Below, piece by piece: positions 1 through 8,412 of a DNA stretch of 61,330 bases. The position numbers and the translations under genes are program-made. Location: positions 1-61,330 of the forward strand of contig CAYLJJ010000027.1 of the NCBI GenBank assembly GCA_964384025.1. Direction: 5' to 3'. This DNA is from CAYLJJ01 sp964384025. Its GTDB lineage: Bacteria; Myxococcota_A; Bradymonadia; UBA7976; UBA1532. The number at the start of each line of letters is the position of its first letter. Position 1 is the stretch's first letter. Under the pieces are notes generated by a model that saw nothing but the letters and a program-made list of their open reading frames with translations, was not told where the DNA came from and searched no databases.

Positions 1-37
1 CCTCGCTCGTGTATGTCGGTCGCTTCTTCTTCCCCAT
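1..37 (-). CDS. IS3-family transposase OrfA, N-terminus only (partial)
   Basis: Twelve codons are visible, starting with ATG at 37 and reading MGKKKRPTYTSE off the edge. This matches the basic start of IS3-family OrfA proteins, which carry an HTH that binds the element ends. A GAGG ribosome site lies about nine bases upstream. Too little is present to assign a subgroup. Confidence 0.6.
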   Translation of the reverse strand, partial: MGKKKRPTYTSE

Positions 38-155
38 CTCGGAACCTCGTCGGGTCGGGCAGCTTCACCCGGTCTGGGGTGTCCACTTAAACGTAGCAAG
101 TCCAGTCGATGGATGGCCATCCGATTGAGGGTGTCACCTAAAACTGAGGGGGCCA
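1..155 (-). mobile_element. IS3-like insertion sequence, end fragment
   Basis: The left edge holds the upstream end of an insertion sequence whose first gene reads leftward off the window. Seen: a transposase start at 37 and, further out, two related motifs (GGTGTCCACTTAAAC near 78 and GGTGTCACCTAAAACTG near 130) about 50 bases apart. The outer motif, read on the minus strand as CCCCCTCAGTTTTAGGTGACACC, resembles the terminal repeats of IS3-family elements. The exact terminus (roughly 150-157) is estimated because the other end is outside the window. Confidence 0.6.
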
Positions 156-248
156 TAAACAGAAGTTTACAATCGCGTGTTTAGAAGCCCCCAAGCCCCA
201 GGTTTGGATCTTGCTCAGGCCCCCTCTAAAGCAGCCCCTGGAGATCGA

Positions 249-1067
249 ATGCGCGCAGTCCCCTTAAGCACCCTCCTCTTGGCCTTCTCCTCCGCCTGCG
301 GCCCGTTTTACAACGGAGCCAGCACCTCAGCCGACAACATTCAACAGCTGGCTCCTGGACAGTCGATGCTCTCTGCGGCGCCCATCAAGGGCTATGGCGG
401 ACGCCTGACCTTCGGCGTTGCACAGCAGGCTGAGGGAGATCCGTCAAGCTCAAAAGGGGGGGCCACGCTCTATGCCCCTCGACTAAGCCTCGGGGGGGAT
501 CTGGCGCTCCGTTTGGGCGCTGTAGAGCTGGGTGGTGTCTATCTCCAAGGCCAAGAGAGCTATGCAGACAGCGAGCGCCACAGCAAGCAGTATGCTCTGC
601 GCTTCCGTGCAGCTCCAGGAGGAGATGACTTTCGCTTTGGGATCTCCTTTGAGTTTGGGATAAAACATGATCAATTTCAGTGGGGCCAAACAAAGATCTG
701 CTCAGGAGGAGAGTGTCGCCTCTTCATCACCGACAAATCCTGGGACTCAGGAGAGTTGCTCCACAGCTACTTCGCCGCCACGCTCTATCCCACAGTTCGG
801 CTCTTTGGTAACCTTTGGTTCTATATGGGGCTGGGCTTAGATACCGACAGCAGCAAGGATCATATCGCCTACCACCGCTACGGTGATGAGGGTTTCCTGG
901 AGAGTGAGTGTGAACGCGACTCCAGCATGAGCTTAGTCAGCGTGGCAGGCCTGGATTATCGTATAGGAAACTTGGGTGTGCTTATGGCCTTACGCCATGC
1001 CAGCCTCAGCAAGGCCCCCGTTGTTGAGACCCCTGTCATCGAAACCGCCCTGACCCTCAACTTCTAA
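249..1067 (+). CDS. Putative outer-membrane lipoprotein, beta-rich
   Basis: A 272-residue protein of unknown function. I place the start at ATG 249 because a GGAG ribosome site lies just upstream and the protein then begins with a short basic and hydrophobic signal ending in a lipobox-like FSSAC (Cys17); the frame is open back to 177 but that stretch lacks signal features. The rest has alternating hydrophobic segments rich in Gly and aromatics and ends LTLNF with a terminal Phe, as in small outer-membrane beta-barrels. A lipidated barrel-like surface protein is therefore an inference. The IS3 fragment ends about 95 bases upstream and may have replaced its original promoter. Confidence 0.55.
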   Translation: MRAVPLSTLLLAFSSACGPFYNGASTSADNIQQLAPGQSMLSAAPIKGYGGRLTFGVAQQAEGDPSSSKGGATLYAPRLSLGGDLALRLGAVELGGVYLQGQESYADSERHSKQYALRFRAAPGGDDFRFGISFEFGIKHDQFQWGQTKICSGGECRLFITDKSWDSGELLHSYFAATLYPTVRLFGNLWFYMGLGLDTDSSKDHIAYHRYGDEGFLESECERDSSMSLVSVAGLDYRIGNLGVLMALRHASLSKAPVVETPVIETALTLNF

Positions 1068-1231
1068 GAGCCTGTTAAAAAATCACCAAGTTAATTTTCG
1101 AGCAACCCATCAAGGCTCTTGCTGAAGAAGGGGAGCGTATCTCCTGAGAACTGTTTAGAGTCTGCCCTCTACTGAGCGAAGCGGTTAAACTGTAGCCCAT
1201 TACGCTGAGATGATTTGCGTTGGGAGATGCT

Positions 1232-2356
1232 ATGTTGACCCGCCTCAGGGTTCAGGGCTTTAAGAACCTGGACTTCGACGCCCGCTTTGGTCCCTTTACC
1301 TGTATCGCGGGTCCTCCTGATGTGGGCAAATCCAATCTCTTTGAGGCGATCTCCTTCCTGGGTGCTCTCGCTGAGCGACCCCTCCTTGAAGCAGCCAGAG
1401 GGTTACGAGGAGCTGAGCAGGACTTAAGAGATCTCTTCTTCCTTGGAGAACCTGAGGAGCCATCCAAGATGCTGCTCTTGGCGGAGATGATCGTCCCTGA
1501 ATGGGGAGAGGATGATTTGGGGCAAGGAGTGCGCGCCTCTATGACCTACCTGAGCTATCATCTAGAACTGGCTTATCTCCCTGCGCCCGAGCTGCGTCCC
1601 CGAGGGCGTGTCCAAATCATCAGAGAGGAGCTACACCACCTAAAACAGGGAGAGGCACGCCAGAGCCTCGCCTTTCCTCATAAAAAGCTCTGGAGAGAGT
1701 CTGTGGTTCGAGGGCGACGGGCGGCCCCTTTTATCAGCACAGAGGCTGGTCGTGTTCGCCTCCACGCAGACTCTCAAGGGCAAGGTGGGGGCGCTGTGCG
1801 CAGCTTCCAAGCTTTGAGCCTGCCCCGGACGCTGCTCTCTACCGCCAGCAACAGCTTGGGACATCGCACCAGCATCCTCGCTCGTGCTGAGATGCGCTCC
1901 TGGATCTACGCTCAACCAGAGGCCGCTGAGCTGAGAGAACCCAAGTTTTTTGAGAAGCTGAAGGAGCACGCCTCAAGCCTCATCTGTCTAGATGAGCCCA
2001 GGCAGGGGATCCACCCAGATGACAGCCCCAGGCTCCTCAAGCGCCTAAAAGCGCTCCTCCTCAACGCGAACTGGCCTCAGCCTCCAGGTGAGCCGATGCG
2101 ACAACTGATCATCAACACCCACTCCCCTGGAATACTCTCTCTTCTCTATGATGACAGCCTGCTCTTGGCTTCTCTAAACCAGGGGCGAATGTCGCTGCGC
2201 CCCCTTGAGGGGACCTGGCGTTGTCAAGCGGGGGAGGACTGTTGTGATCTTGAGGAGGTTTTGGATGCGCTCTCTCTTCCTCTAGAGCGACTGGGGCTGA
2301 ACCTTGAAGAGCATCATATGATGTTGCGTGATGGTTTTCAACTGGGGCTGTTTTAG
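1232..2356 (+). CDS. AAA family ATPase (RecF/OLD-like, AAA_21 type)
   Basis: A 374-residue SMC/ABC-like ATPase. Seen: an N-terminal LxxQGFKNLD strand typical of this group, Walker A GPPDVGKSN near residues 27-35, Walker B with the catalytic Glu in SLICLDEPRQG near 252, and a switch His in INTHSP near 295. Such proteins act as single-chain ATPases, often beside a TOPRIM or nuclease partner in phage defence or DNA repair; no partner is encoded here. I prefer ATG 1232 over TTG 1220 because GGGAG at 1222 gives normal spacing. The stop overlaps the convergent kinase gene by four bases. Role unknown. Confidence 0.75.
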   Translation: MLTRLRVQGFKNLDFDARFGPFTCIAGPPDVGKSNLFEAISFLGALAERPLLEAARGLRGAEQDLRDLFFLGEPEEPSKMLLLAEMIVPEWGEDDLGQGVRASMTYLSYHLELAYLPAPELRPRGRVQIIREELHHLKQGEARQSLAFPHKKLWRESVVRGRRAAPFISTEAGRVRLHADSQGQGGGAVRSFQALSLPRTLLSTASNSLGHRTSILARAEMRSWIYAQPEAAELREPKFFEKLKEHASSLICLDEPRQGIHPDDSPRLLKRLKALLLNANWPQPPGEPMRQLIINTHSPGILSLLYDDSLLLASLNQGRMSLRPLEGTWRCQAGEDCCDLEEVLDALSLPLERLGLNLEEHHMMLRDGFQLGLF

Positions 2357-3753
2357 CTTGTGGTAGAGCCTGAGTCGTCCTCTTTTGACAAACTGATCAA
2401 GAAACAAGCTCCAGCTGTTTCGGCAGACTTCTCTAAGCTTAGATTCCCTCCCAGCTCTTCGATGAGACGCTGACAGATCGCGAGGCCCAATCCAGTTCCT
2501 TGGCCTGCTCCCTTGGTGCTGAAGAAGGGCTCAAATATGCGCTCAATATGCTCTGGTGAGATCCCAGGGCCTTGATCCTCGACCTGGATCTGAACGGAAC
2601 CCTCGCTCTCTGAGATCCTGATGAGGATCTCCCCCCGCCCCTCCTGAGCCTCTCCGGCATTGAGGAGCAGATTGATCAGGACTTGACGGAGGTGTTCAGC
2701 GCTGATCCAGACCAAGGGAGCCTCCCCCTCAACGCGGTATTTTAGACCCCTAAGCTTTTTGTGATAGCGCAGCAGCTCCAGCGCAGAGGCGATCACCTCC
2801 GAGACCTCAACCCACTCCAGCGTTCGAGGACTGGGGCGGCTGTAATCCAGGAGCTGTCGGATGGTGCAACGGATCCGCTCCAGCTCCTTATCCATACGAG
2901 CCAACAGCTCTCCCTGAAGCTCAGGAGGGCAGCCCCGTTCATCTCGCAGATAGTCCAGGTAGCCGATCACCGCCGCCAGGGGGTTGCCCACCTCATGAGC
3001 GATCCCCGCTGCCAGATGTCCCACCGTCGCCAACTTCTCGCTGCGGACTAAGCGATCGCGGGCCTGTTCAAGCTGCTTTAAGCTTGCAGATAGGCTCCCA
3101 TTTTGAGTCCTGAGGTGCTCCACTAACTCAGCGAAAGTGCGGCTGAGCTGAGCCAGCTCTAGAGGTCGCTCAATCAGCGGGATCTTTCCTTGAGGATCTG
3201 AACTGGCCTGAGTCAATCTCCGGATGGGATCGACGATGATTCGCCCGCTGAGGTAGATTCCAAAGAGCAGGACTCCTAAAAAATCAGCCAGGAGGTAGTA
3301 ACGCAAGATCTGCTGGCGCCGCTGGAGCGCGGCCTGAAGGTCGCTCAGATCATAGGAGGCCAAAAGAACCCCCCAACCTGAGCCCAAACGCAGCGGCCAA
3401 GCGACGAGGTGCTCTCTCCGACGATGCTCCTCAGCTGAGGAGTGGCTCTGTAGGACATCCACCACCAGATCTCGACCCAGGGCTGGCCCCAAGCGCAGGC
3501 GGGGGCCTTCATAGATGGAGAGGCTCTGGAGGTCTCCACGCAGCTCCCGCTCCAAGAGCTTGGCCTCGCAGCCCTGAGGGCAGCGAGCTTCCCACCATTT
3601 GGCGAGGCTGCGTGTTCTAAAGAGGTGTTGGGCTCGGATCCGGCTCTCCAGCTCTCCACCCAAAGGCCGCGTAGCTACCAGGGCGGCGATGAGACCCGCG
3701 AGGCTGAGGAGCCCCGCGAGGCCTAAGCCGATGAGGGCTCGGATGCCGAGCAT
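2353..3753 (-). CDS. Sensor histidine kinase (NtrB-like)
   Basis: A 466-residue membrane sensor kinase. An N-terminal segment (about 5-28) and a second near residues 150-170 flank a periplasmic sensor region; a linker with HAMP-like features follows. The HisKA box IAHEVGNPLAAV carries the phosphorylatable His near residue 252. The ATPase domain shows the N box LLLNAGEA, the G1 box DQGPGIS, the F box FEPFFSTK and the G2 box GTGLGLA, so it should be active. No response regulator lies beside it. It sits downstream of atpE on the same strand, 13 bases away, so it may be read from the ATP synthase transcript. The signal is unknown. Confidence 0.85.
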   Translation of the reverse strand: MLGIRALIGLGLAGLLSLAGLIAALVATRPLGGELESRIRAQHLFRTRSLAKWWEARCPQGCEAKLLERELRGDLQSLSIYEGPRLRLGPALGRDLVVDVLQSHSSAEEHRRREHLVAWPLRLGSGWGVLLASYDLSDLQAALQRRQQILRYYLLADFLGVLLFGIYLSGRIIVDPIRRLTQASSDPQGKIPLIERPLELAQLSRTFAELVEHLRTQNGSLSASLKQLEQARDRLVRSEKLATVGHLAAGIAHEVGNPLAAVIGYLDYLRDERGCPPELQGELLARMDKELERIRCTIRQLLDYSRPSPRTLEWVEVSEVIASALELLRYHKKLRGLKYRVEGEAPLVWISAEHLRQVLINLLLNAGEAQEGRGEILIRISESEGSVQIQVEDQGPGISPEHIERIFEPFFSTKGAGQGTGLGLAICQRLIEELGGNLSLEKSAETAGACFLISLSKEDDSGSTTS

Positions 3754-3766
3754 CGAAGAGAGAGAT

Positions 3767-4102
3767 CTAGATCTTGCCCACGAGCATAAAGGCGATGATC
3801 AGGGCATAGATCACCAGGGACTCGATGAGGGCGAGGCCAAGGATCATCGGGGTGAAGATCTTATCCTGAGCCTGGGGGTTGCGAGCGATCCCCTCCAAGG
3901 CAGCGGCGGCGGCGCGGCCCTGAGCCAGGGCGCCACCAAAGGCAGCGATGCTGATCGCGAAGGCAGCGGCGATGGCAGCTGTAGGACCTGCGTGTACAGC
4001 TGCCTCAGCGGCGGCCTCAACCTCAGGCCCCTCTGCGAAAGCAGGCAGGGCGACAAACAGGGTGCTCGCGAAGGCAAAAAGCTTCCAATACAAGCGCTTC
4101 AT
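3767..4102 (-). CDS. atpE: ATP synthase F0 subunit c
   Basis: The ring-forming proteolipid of the F0 motor, 111 residues. Two transmembrane hairpin helices are joined by the polar loop GIARNPQAQ, and the second helix has the ion-binding Glu in LALIESLVIYAL. The protein is longer than the usual 75-90 residues because it has an N-terminal signal-like segment (MKRLYWKLFAFAS...ALPAFA) and an Ala/Glu-rich linker, a form known in several deltaproteobacteria. Helix 1 has Gln before Gly (ALAQG), and helix 2 has Ser and Tyr near the Glu, the set discussed for sodium binding but also found in proton-driven relatives. AGGAG lies eight bases before ATG. It closes the atpZ-atpI-atpB-atpE set. Confidence 0.95.
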   Translation of the reverse strand: MKRLYWKLFAFASTLFVALPAFAEGPEVEAAAEAAVHAGPTAAIAAAFAISIAAFGGALAQGRAAAAALEGIARNPQAQDKIFTPMILGLALIESLVIYALIIAFMLVGKI

Positions 4103-4225
4103 AACTCTTACTCCTGGTCAGCTTTGACTGACTCTTGGGCTCGACTCCCCACCTCTACTCTCTCTCTACCTACGACCAAATCGGGGAGCATTGAGGGCCC
4201 TAGTTATGCCCCTGAGGGCAAAAAA

Positions 4226-5053
4226 TCAATGAGCTTCGTGCTGCTCGATGGCCATCGCGATATAGACCACGCTGAGCAGACAGAAGACGAGGGTCTGAAC
4301 GACACAGACGACGATCCCCAACACCATAATCGGGATCGGCACGAAGAGAGGAATCAAGCCCAGGAAGATCGCCAATACCATGTGATCTCCCACCATGTTG
4401 CCCATCAGGCGCAGGGAGAGGCTCATCGGTCGCACCAGATGGCTGATCACCTCGATGGGGAACATCAGGGGCGCCAACCACCAGATCGGCCCCATCAGGT
4501 GCTTGATGTGATTGATCCCGTTGTATTTGAGGCCATAGATGTGGGTTGAAGTAAAGACGATGAGGGCGCAGGCCGCTGTGGTGCTGAGGACGCTGGTGGA
4601 GGGCTGGAAACCGGGCACCAAGCCCAGGAGGTTGGAGAACAGGATAAAGAAGGCCAGGGTGCCGATGAGAGGCAGAAACCTTCGAGCCGCGTGAGCCCCC
4701 ATGATGGGCTCCATCATCCCCAAAGTCCCCCCCGCGATCAGCTCCACTATGCTGCGGGTGTTGAAGCGCTGCTCAGGGATCAGGGCGCCCTCTTTGGAGC
4801 TGCTCAGCTGCTTTCGATAGCGCAGCGCTAAGAAGAGGATCAGCCCCATCGTAAAGAGGGCCATGATCAGATGGCTCAGGCTGGGGGGGGCGTTGCCCCC
4901 AAACCAACCTTTCCCCAAGGCGCCCTGGAGGCCTTGCTCTAGGTTGTGGACTCCAGGCAAGAGGTGGAACCAAGTTTCATAACCCTTTATCACCTCTCCA
5001 GCGAGCGCTGAGCCCGGCAGGCTGATCAGCAGGGCGATCATTCGATACATCAT
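4226..5053 (-). CDS. atpB: ATP synthase F0 subunit a
   Basis: The stator channel subunit of F0, which passes ions to the c ring. Seen: about six hydrophobic segments and the hallmark SLSLRLMGNM with the essential Arg, followed by the final helix pair. The start is chosen at 5053, where the ATG shares one base with the atpI stop (TGATG), with GGGAG just before; an in-frame ATG nine bases earlier is possible. Length 275 residues is normal. The N-terminus has a short hydrophobic stretch ending ALAG that may be trimmed. No F1 genes or subunit b are near, so F0 a/c are encoded apart from F1. Confidence 0.95.
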   Translation of the reverse strand: MMYRMIALLISLPGSALAGEVIKGYETWFHLLPGVHNLEQGLQGALGKGWFGGNAPPSLSHLIMALFTMGLILFLALRYRKQLSSSKEGALIPEQRFNTRSIVELIAGGTLGMMEPIMGAHAARRFLPLIGTLAFFILFSNLLGLVPGFQPSTSVLSTTAACALIVFTSTHIYGLKYNGINHIKHLMGPIWWLAPLMFPIEVISHLVRPMSLSLRLMGNMVGDHMVLAIFLGLIPLFVPIPIMVLGIVVCVVQTLVFCLLSVVYIAMAIEQHEAH

Positions 5054-5454
5054 CACTCCCATCTATCCCAGGCCCTCTGAGGAGCCTCAGCTTCTTTGGA
5101 CCCAGGGCTGGGTCCAAAGAAGACCCCCAACATCAGCGCCCCGAGGATCACAGAGACCCCCAATAGGAAGGGCAGGGGCTTGACTGAGAGCCAAACCACC
5201 AAGGCGAAGACCAAGCCCACAAAAAGAGAAAACTTTAAGCCAAAGAGCAGGAGGAGGCTCCTAGGTCGCCCTGGGCTCAAGAGACGTCGCCCCAGGTGGA
5301 TCAGCAGGAGAAAGTTTCCCAGGGCCAGCGCGCTGCCCAGGGCCAAACTGAGAGCCGTGCTGGGGCCAAAGAGGAAGCCAATCGCGGTGGCCAAGAGAGC
5401 CAGAGCTACACCGCAGAGCGTGATCCAACGCAGGAAGGCTTCACTGGGCATCAT
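5053..5454 (-). CDS. atpI: ATP synthase accessory protein I family
   Basis: A 133-residue membrane protein with four hydrophobic segments arranged as in AtpI (ATP synthase I family), including a GNFLLLIHLGRRLL stretch after the second helix and a fourth helix ending in GVFFGP. AtpI helps c-ring assembly and possibly magnesium or calcium handling. It overlaps the 3-prime end of atpZ by 14 bases and the start of atpB by one base, so translation is probably coupled. The short C-terminal tail is Glu- and Ala-rich. Assignment rests on topology and position. Confidence 0.8.
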   Translation of the reverse strand: MMPSEAFLRWITLCGVALALLATAIGFLFGPSTALSLALGSALALGNFLLLIHLGRRLLSPGRPRSLLLLFGLKFSLFVGLVFALVVWLSVKPLPFLLGVSVILGALMLGVFFGPSPGSKEAEAPQRAWDRWE

Positions 5455-5680
5455 CAGAAGAGTCTCGTTTCGCCTCTCGGCTGATCTTCTGGCTCAGGCG
5501 GTACAGGGAGCGGAGCCCCGCTGCGAAACCAAAAGAGAGCCCCAACACAGCCCCCCAGGGGCTCCAGCCGAACTCTCCATCCAGCCAATCTCCGGCGAAA
5601 TACCCAAGGAGCACAGAAATGGCAAGCTCAATACCTACGCTGGAGTATTTCAGGGCTTGCCAGTTCTTGGCTGTTGACAT
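5441..5680 (-). CDS. atpZ: AtpZ/AtpI small ATP synthase accessory protein
   Basis: A 79-residue protein with two transmembrane helices and the family pattern SSVGIELAISVLLGYFAGDWLD then W-P-WGAVLGLSFGFAAG. In other bacteria the small partner encoded before AtpI is AtpZ, and the two form a membrane complex. It begins ten bases after the gyrA stop and overlaps atpI, so gyrA and the F0 genes look like one transcription unit. ATG at 5680 follows an AGAG-like site. Confidence 0.85.
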   Translation of the reverse strand: MSTAKNWQALKYSSVGIELAISVLLGYFAGDWLDGEFGWSPWGAVLGLSFGFAAGLRSLYRLSQKISREAKRDSSDDAQ

Positions 5681-5690
5681 TATCTGCTCT

Positions 5691-8270
5691 TCAACCAGCG
5701 GGCTGCTTTATCTGCGGATCTTCAATTAATTCACTAAGTTCCTTAGCCTCCGGCTCCTCTTGCCCCTGAGAGTCTGCGGTAGACTGTCCTGTCTGAGAAT
5801 CTTCTGGAAACTCTTCCGCCTCGGGCTCTTCTGGGCTCTCTGTGTAGCGAGCGATGCTGACCACCTGCTCCTGATCGCCCACGTTGATCAGGGTGACCCC
5901 CGTGGTGTTACGGCCGATGGTAGAGACCCCCTTCGCCTGGGCACGGATGATCACCCCTGCGTTGGTCACCAAGAGATAGTGGTCATTTTGAGAGTTGACC
6001 TTGATGACGCCAACCACCTGTCCATTGCGCTCATTGCTCTTGATGCTGATCAGCCCCTGTCCCCCACGCCTCTGAGTACGATAGGCGGAGAGCAGGGTCT
6101 GTTTGCCGTAGCCCATCTCGGTGACCATCATCAGAGAGCAACCCAGCTCCTCTTCAGGCTCAAAGGTGATCACGCCGATCACCTCATCGCTGCCCTGAAG
6201 CTTGATGCCTCGCACTCCTGCAGAGGCTCGCCCTGTAGAGCGCACATCCGACTCAGGGAAGCGGATCGCCATCCCCCCCGCTGTGGCCAGGGCGATGTGA
6301 CTCTCCCCTGTGGTCCAGCGTACGGAGATCAAGTGATCATCCTCTTTGAGGTTGAGGGCGATGATCCCCGAGGAGCGGATATTTCCATAAGCCATGATGT
6401 CGGTCTTCTTGACCAAGCCCTGGGCGGTGGCGAAGAGGAGGTAGTGCCCCTCTTGGAACTCTTTGACCGCCAGAACCGAGGCCAACTTCTCCTCTTCAAA
6501 GAGGGGCAAGATGTTGACGATCGGCTTACCTCGCGCGTGGCGGCTGCCCTTGGGGAGGTGAAAGACCTTCTTGCTGAAGACCCGCCCCTCTGTCGTAAAG
6601 AAGAGCATGGTGCTGTGGGTAGAGGCGACAAAGAGATCTTCAACAAAGTCGGTGTCTTTGGTAGACATCCCCGACTTCCCCCGCCCTCCTCGACGCTGAG
6701 TTCGATACTCAGAGAGGGGCACCCGCTTGATGTAACCTTCATGGGTCACGGTCACCACCATCTCTTCGACCGCGATGAGATCTTCGATGTCCAAGCTGCC
6801 TGCGTCTAGATCGATGCGGCTGCGGCGAGGATCCCCGTAGTTGCCCTCTACCTCCAACAGCTCTTGCTCGATAAGCTCGCTCAACAGCTGCTGATCAGAG
6901 AGGATCTCCTCAAGGCCCTTGATCTTGCCTCGCACCTCCTGGAGTTCCGACAACAACTCCTGACGCTCCATCTCGGTGAGGCGGCGAAGCCGCAGATCGA
7001 GGATCGCCTGAGCCTGAATTCGGCTGAGATTAAAGCGCTGGATCAGCGCGAGCCGCGCCTCATCGCCGCTCTCACTGCCGCGGATGATCTTCACCAACTC
7101 GTCGCTGGACCCCAGGGCTTTATGGTGGCCCTCAAGCAGGTGCTCCCGCTCCTTCAGCTTCCTCAGCTCAAAGCGGCAGCGTCGAGCGGTCACCTCTCGC
7201 CTGTGTTCGATGAAGTGTTGAAGCACCTGTTTAAGAGAGAGCAGGCGGGGCTCACCATTGACGATGGCGACCATGTTGACGCCAAAGCTGTGCTGTAGGG
7301 GAGTCAACTTATAGAGCTGATTGAGGACCACCTGAGCTTGAGCATCCCGCTTCAGCTCAATCACCACGCGCATCCCACGACGATCAGACTCATCGCGGAG
7401 GTCAGAGATCCCCTCCAGCTTCTTCTCTCGTACCAGCCCAGCGATCTTCTCAAGCAGCTTGGCTTTATTGACCTGATAGGGCAGCTCAGTCACCACGATG
7501 CGCTCACGCTGGTTGGGCATCTCCTCAACCTCGCTGAGCGCACGAACCCGTACAATGCCGCGACCGCCCCGATAGGCGTTGTAGATCCCCTCGCTGCCCT
7601 GGATGATCCCCCCAGTTGGGAAGTCAGGGCCCTTGATCAGCTCCATCAACTCCAACAGCTCAAGCTCAGGCTCATGCATCAGGGCGATGACCGCTTGGAT
7701 CACCTCACTCAGGTTATGTGGAGGGATATTGGTAGCCATCCCCACAGCGATGCCGGAGCTGCCGTTGACCAGGAGGGTAGGCACCTTCGTGGGCAGGACC
7801 AGGGGCTCTCTGAGCGAGTCATCGTAGTTGGGTCCAAACTCTACAGTGTCCTTCTCGATGTCAGCCAGCAGCTCATGGGAGATACGCATCATGCGGGCCT
7901 CGGTGTAGCGCATCGCCGCCGCCGAGTCTCCGTCTACGCTGCCGAAGTTCCCCTGACCATCCACCAGGAGATAGCGCATGGAGAAGCTCTGGGCCATACG
8001 AACGAGGGTGTCATAGACCGCCGCGTCTCCATGGGGGTGAAATTTTCCGATACAGTCTCCAACGATGCGGGCAGACTTTTTATAGGCAGCATTCCAGTTG
8101 TTCTTCAGCTCATACATGGTATAGAGCACGCGCCTATGAACAGGCTTAAGGCCATCGCGCACATCTGGGAGTGCCCGCCCGATGATGACGGACATGGCGT
8201 AGTCCAGGTAGGAGATGTGCATCTCATCTTCGATCTTGACCGGCAAGATGCCCTTAGGAGCCTGCTCCAT
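5691..8270 (-). CDS. gyrA: DNA gyrase subunit A
   Basis: The breakage and rejoining subunit of gyrase, 859 residues, numbered like the E. coli enzyme in its N-terminus. Seen: catalytic Tyr122 in AAAMRYTEARM, the quinolone region GKFHPHGDAAVYD with Ala83 and Asp87, and the GyrA box QRRGGRG near residue 525, which starts the DNA-wrapping beta-pinwheel; a second, degenerate copy QRRGGQG occurs later. The C-terminus is a long acidic tail. AGGTGG precedes ATG 8270. It leads a unit that continues into atpZ-atpI-atpB-atpE. Ala83 in place of Ser is linked in other bacteria with lower quinolone sensitivity. Confidence 0.98.
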   Translation of the reverse strand: MEQAPKGILPVKIEDEMHISYLDYAMSVIIGRALPDVRDGLKPVHRRVLYTMYELKNNWNAAYKKSARIVGDCIGKFHPHGDAAVYDTLVRMAQSFSMRYLLVDGQGNFGSVDGDSAAAMRYTEARMMRISHELLADIEKDTVEFGPNYDDSLREPLVLPTKVPTLLVNGSSGIAVGMATNIPPHNLSEVIQAVIALMHEPELELLELMELIKGPDFPTGGIIQGSEGIYNAYRGGRGIVRVRALSEVEEMPNQRERIVVTELPYQVNKAKLLEKIAGLVREKKLEGISDLRDESDRRGMRVVIELKRDAQAQVVLNQLYKLTPLQHSFGVNMVAIVNGEPRLLSLKQVLQHFIEHRREVTARRCRFELRKLKEREHLLEGHHKALGSSDELVKIIRGSESGDEARLALIQRFNLSRIQAQAILDLRLRRLTEMERQELLSELQEVRGKIKGLEEILSDQQLLSELIEQELLEVEGNYGDPRRSRIDLDAGSLDIEDLIAVEEMVVTVTHEGYIKRVPLSEYRTQRRGGRGKSGMSTKDTDFVEDLFVASTHSTMLFFTTEGRVFSKKVFHLPKGSRHARGKPIVNILPLFEEEKLASVLAVKEFQEGHYLLFATAQGLVKKTDIMAYGNIRSSGIIALNLKEDDHLISVRWTTGESHIALATAGGMAIRFPESDVRSTGRASAGVRGIKLQGSDEVIGVITFEPEEELGCSLMMVTEMGYGKQTLLSAYRTQRRGGQGLISIKSNERNGQVVGVIKVNSQNDHYLLVTNAGVIIRAQAKGVSTIGRNTTGVTLINVGDQEQVVSIARYTESPEEPEAEEFPEDSQTGQSTADSQGQEEPEAKELSELIEDPQIKQPAG

Positions 8271-8302
8271 TTGTCCACCTATTTTTTCAGGAAAATCATA
8301 TT

Positions 8303-8332
8303 TTTATAGTACAAAACACTCTCAGCTGTCAA
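8303..8332 (-). promoter_or_regulatory. sigma-70 promoter of gyrA
   Basis: On the minus strand the -35 box is TTGACA (8332-8327), the spacer is 18 bases and the -10 box is TATAAA (8308-8303). Transcription should start near 8296, giving a leader of about 25 bases before the gyrA ATG. The match is nearly consensus. It lies in an AT-rich patch next to an alternating CG tract. Confidence 0.75.
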
Positions 8333-8342
8333 TATATAATAT

Positions 8343-8358
8343 CGCGCACGCGCGCGTG
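8343..8358. other. Alternating purine-pyrimidine tract upstream of gyrA
   Basis: Sixteen bases alternate strictly between pyrimidine and purine, mostly CG (CGCGCACGCGCGCGTG), beginning 11 bases upstream of the gyrA -35 box. Such tracts can adopt Z-form under negative supercoiling. A link with gyrase autoregulation is speculation. Confidence 0.6.
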
Positions 8359-8412
8359 AAAGGGGCTGGATTGAAGCGAGGCTTGGGGCTGCCTGAACTC
8401 CGCTTTAAATCT

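Noticed and set aside
177..248. Upstream start for the first lipoprotein gene at 177
   Set aside because: It lacks a ribosome site and would place the signal peptide internally; ATG 249 fits better.
1066..1120. AAGAGCCT/AGGCTCTT inverted repeat after the first lipoprotein gene
   Set aside because: Loop of 39 bases and no T-run; likely chance.
3599..4549. Plus-strand open frame of 316 codons over kinase, atpE and atpB
   Set aside because: Its translation is low-complexity polar residue mix and the minus strand has clear ATP synthase genes.
5760..8309. Several long plus-strand frames opposite gyrA
   Set aside because: GyrA is certain; the opposite frames arise from its codon pattern.
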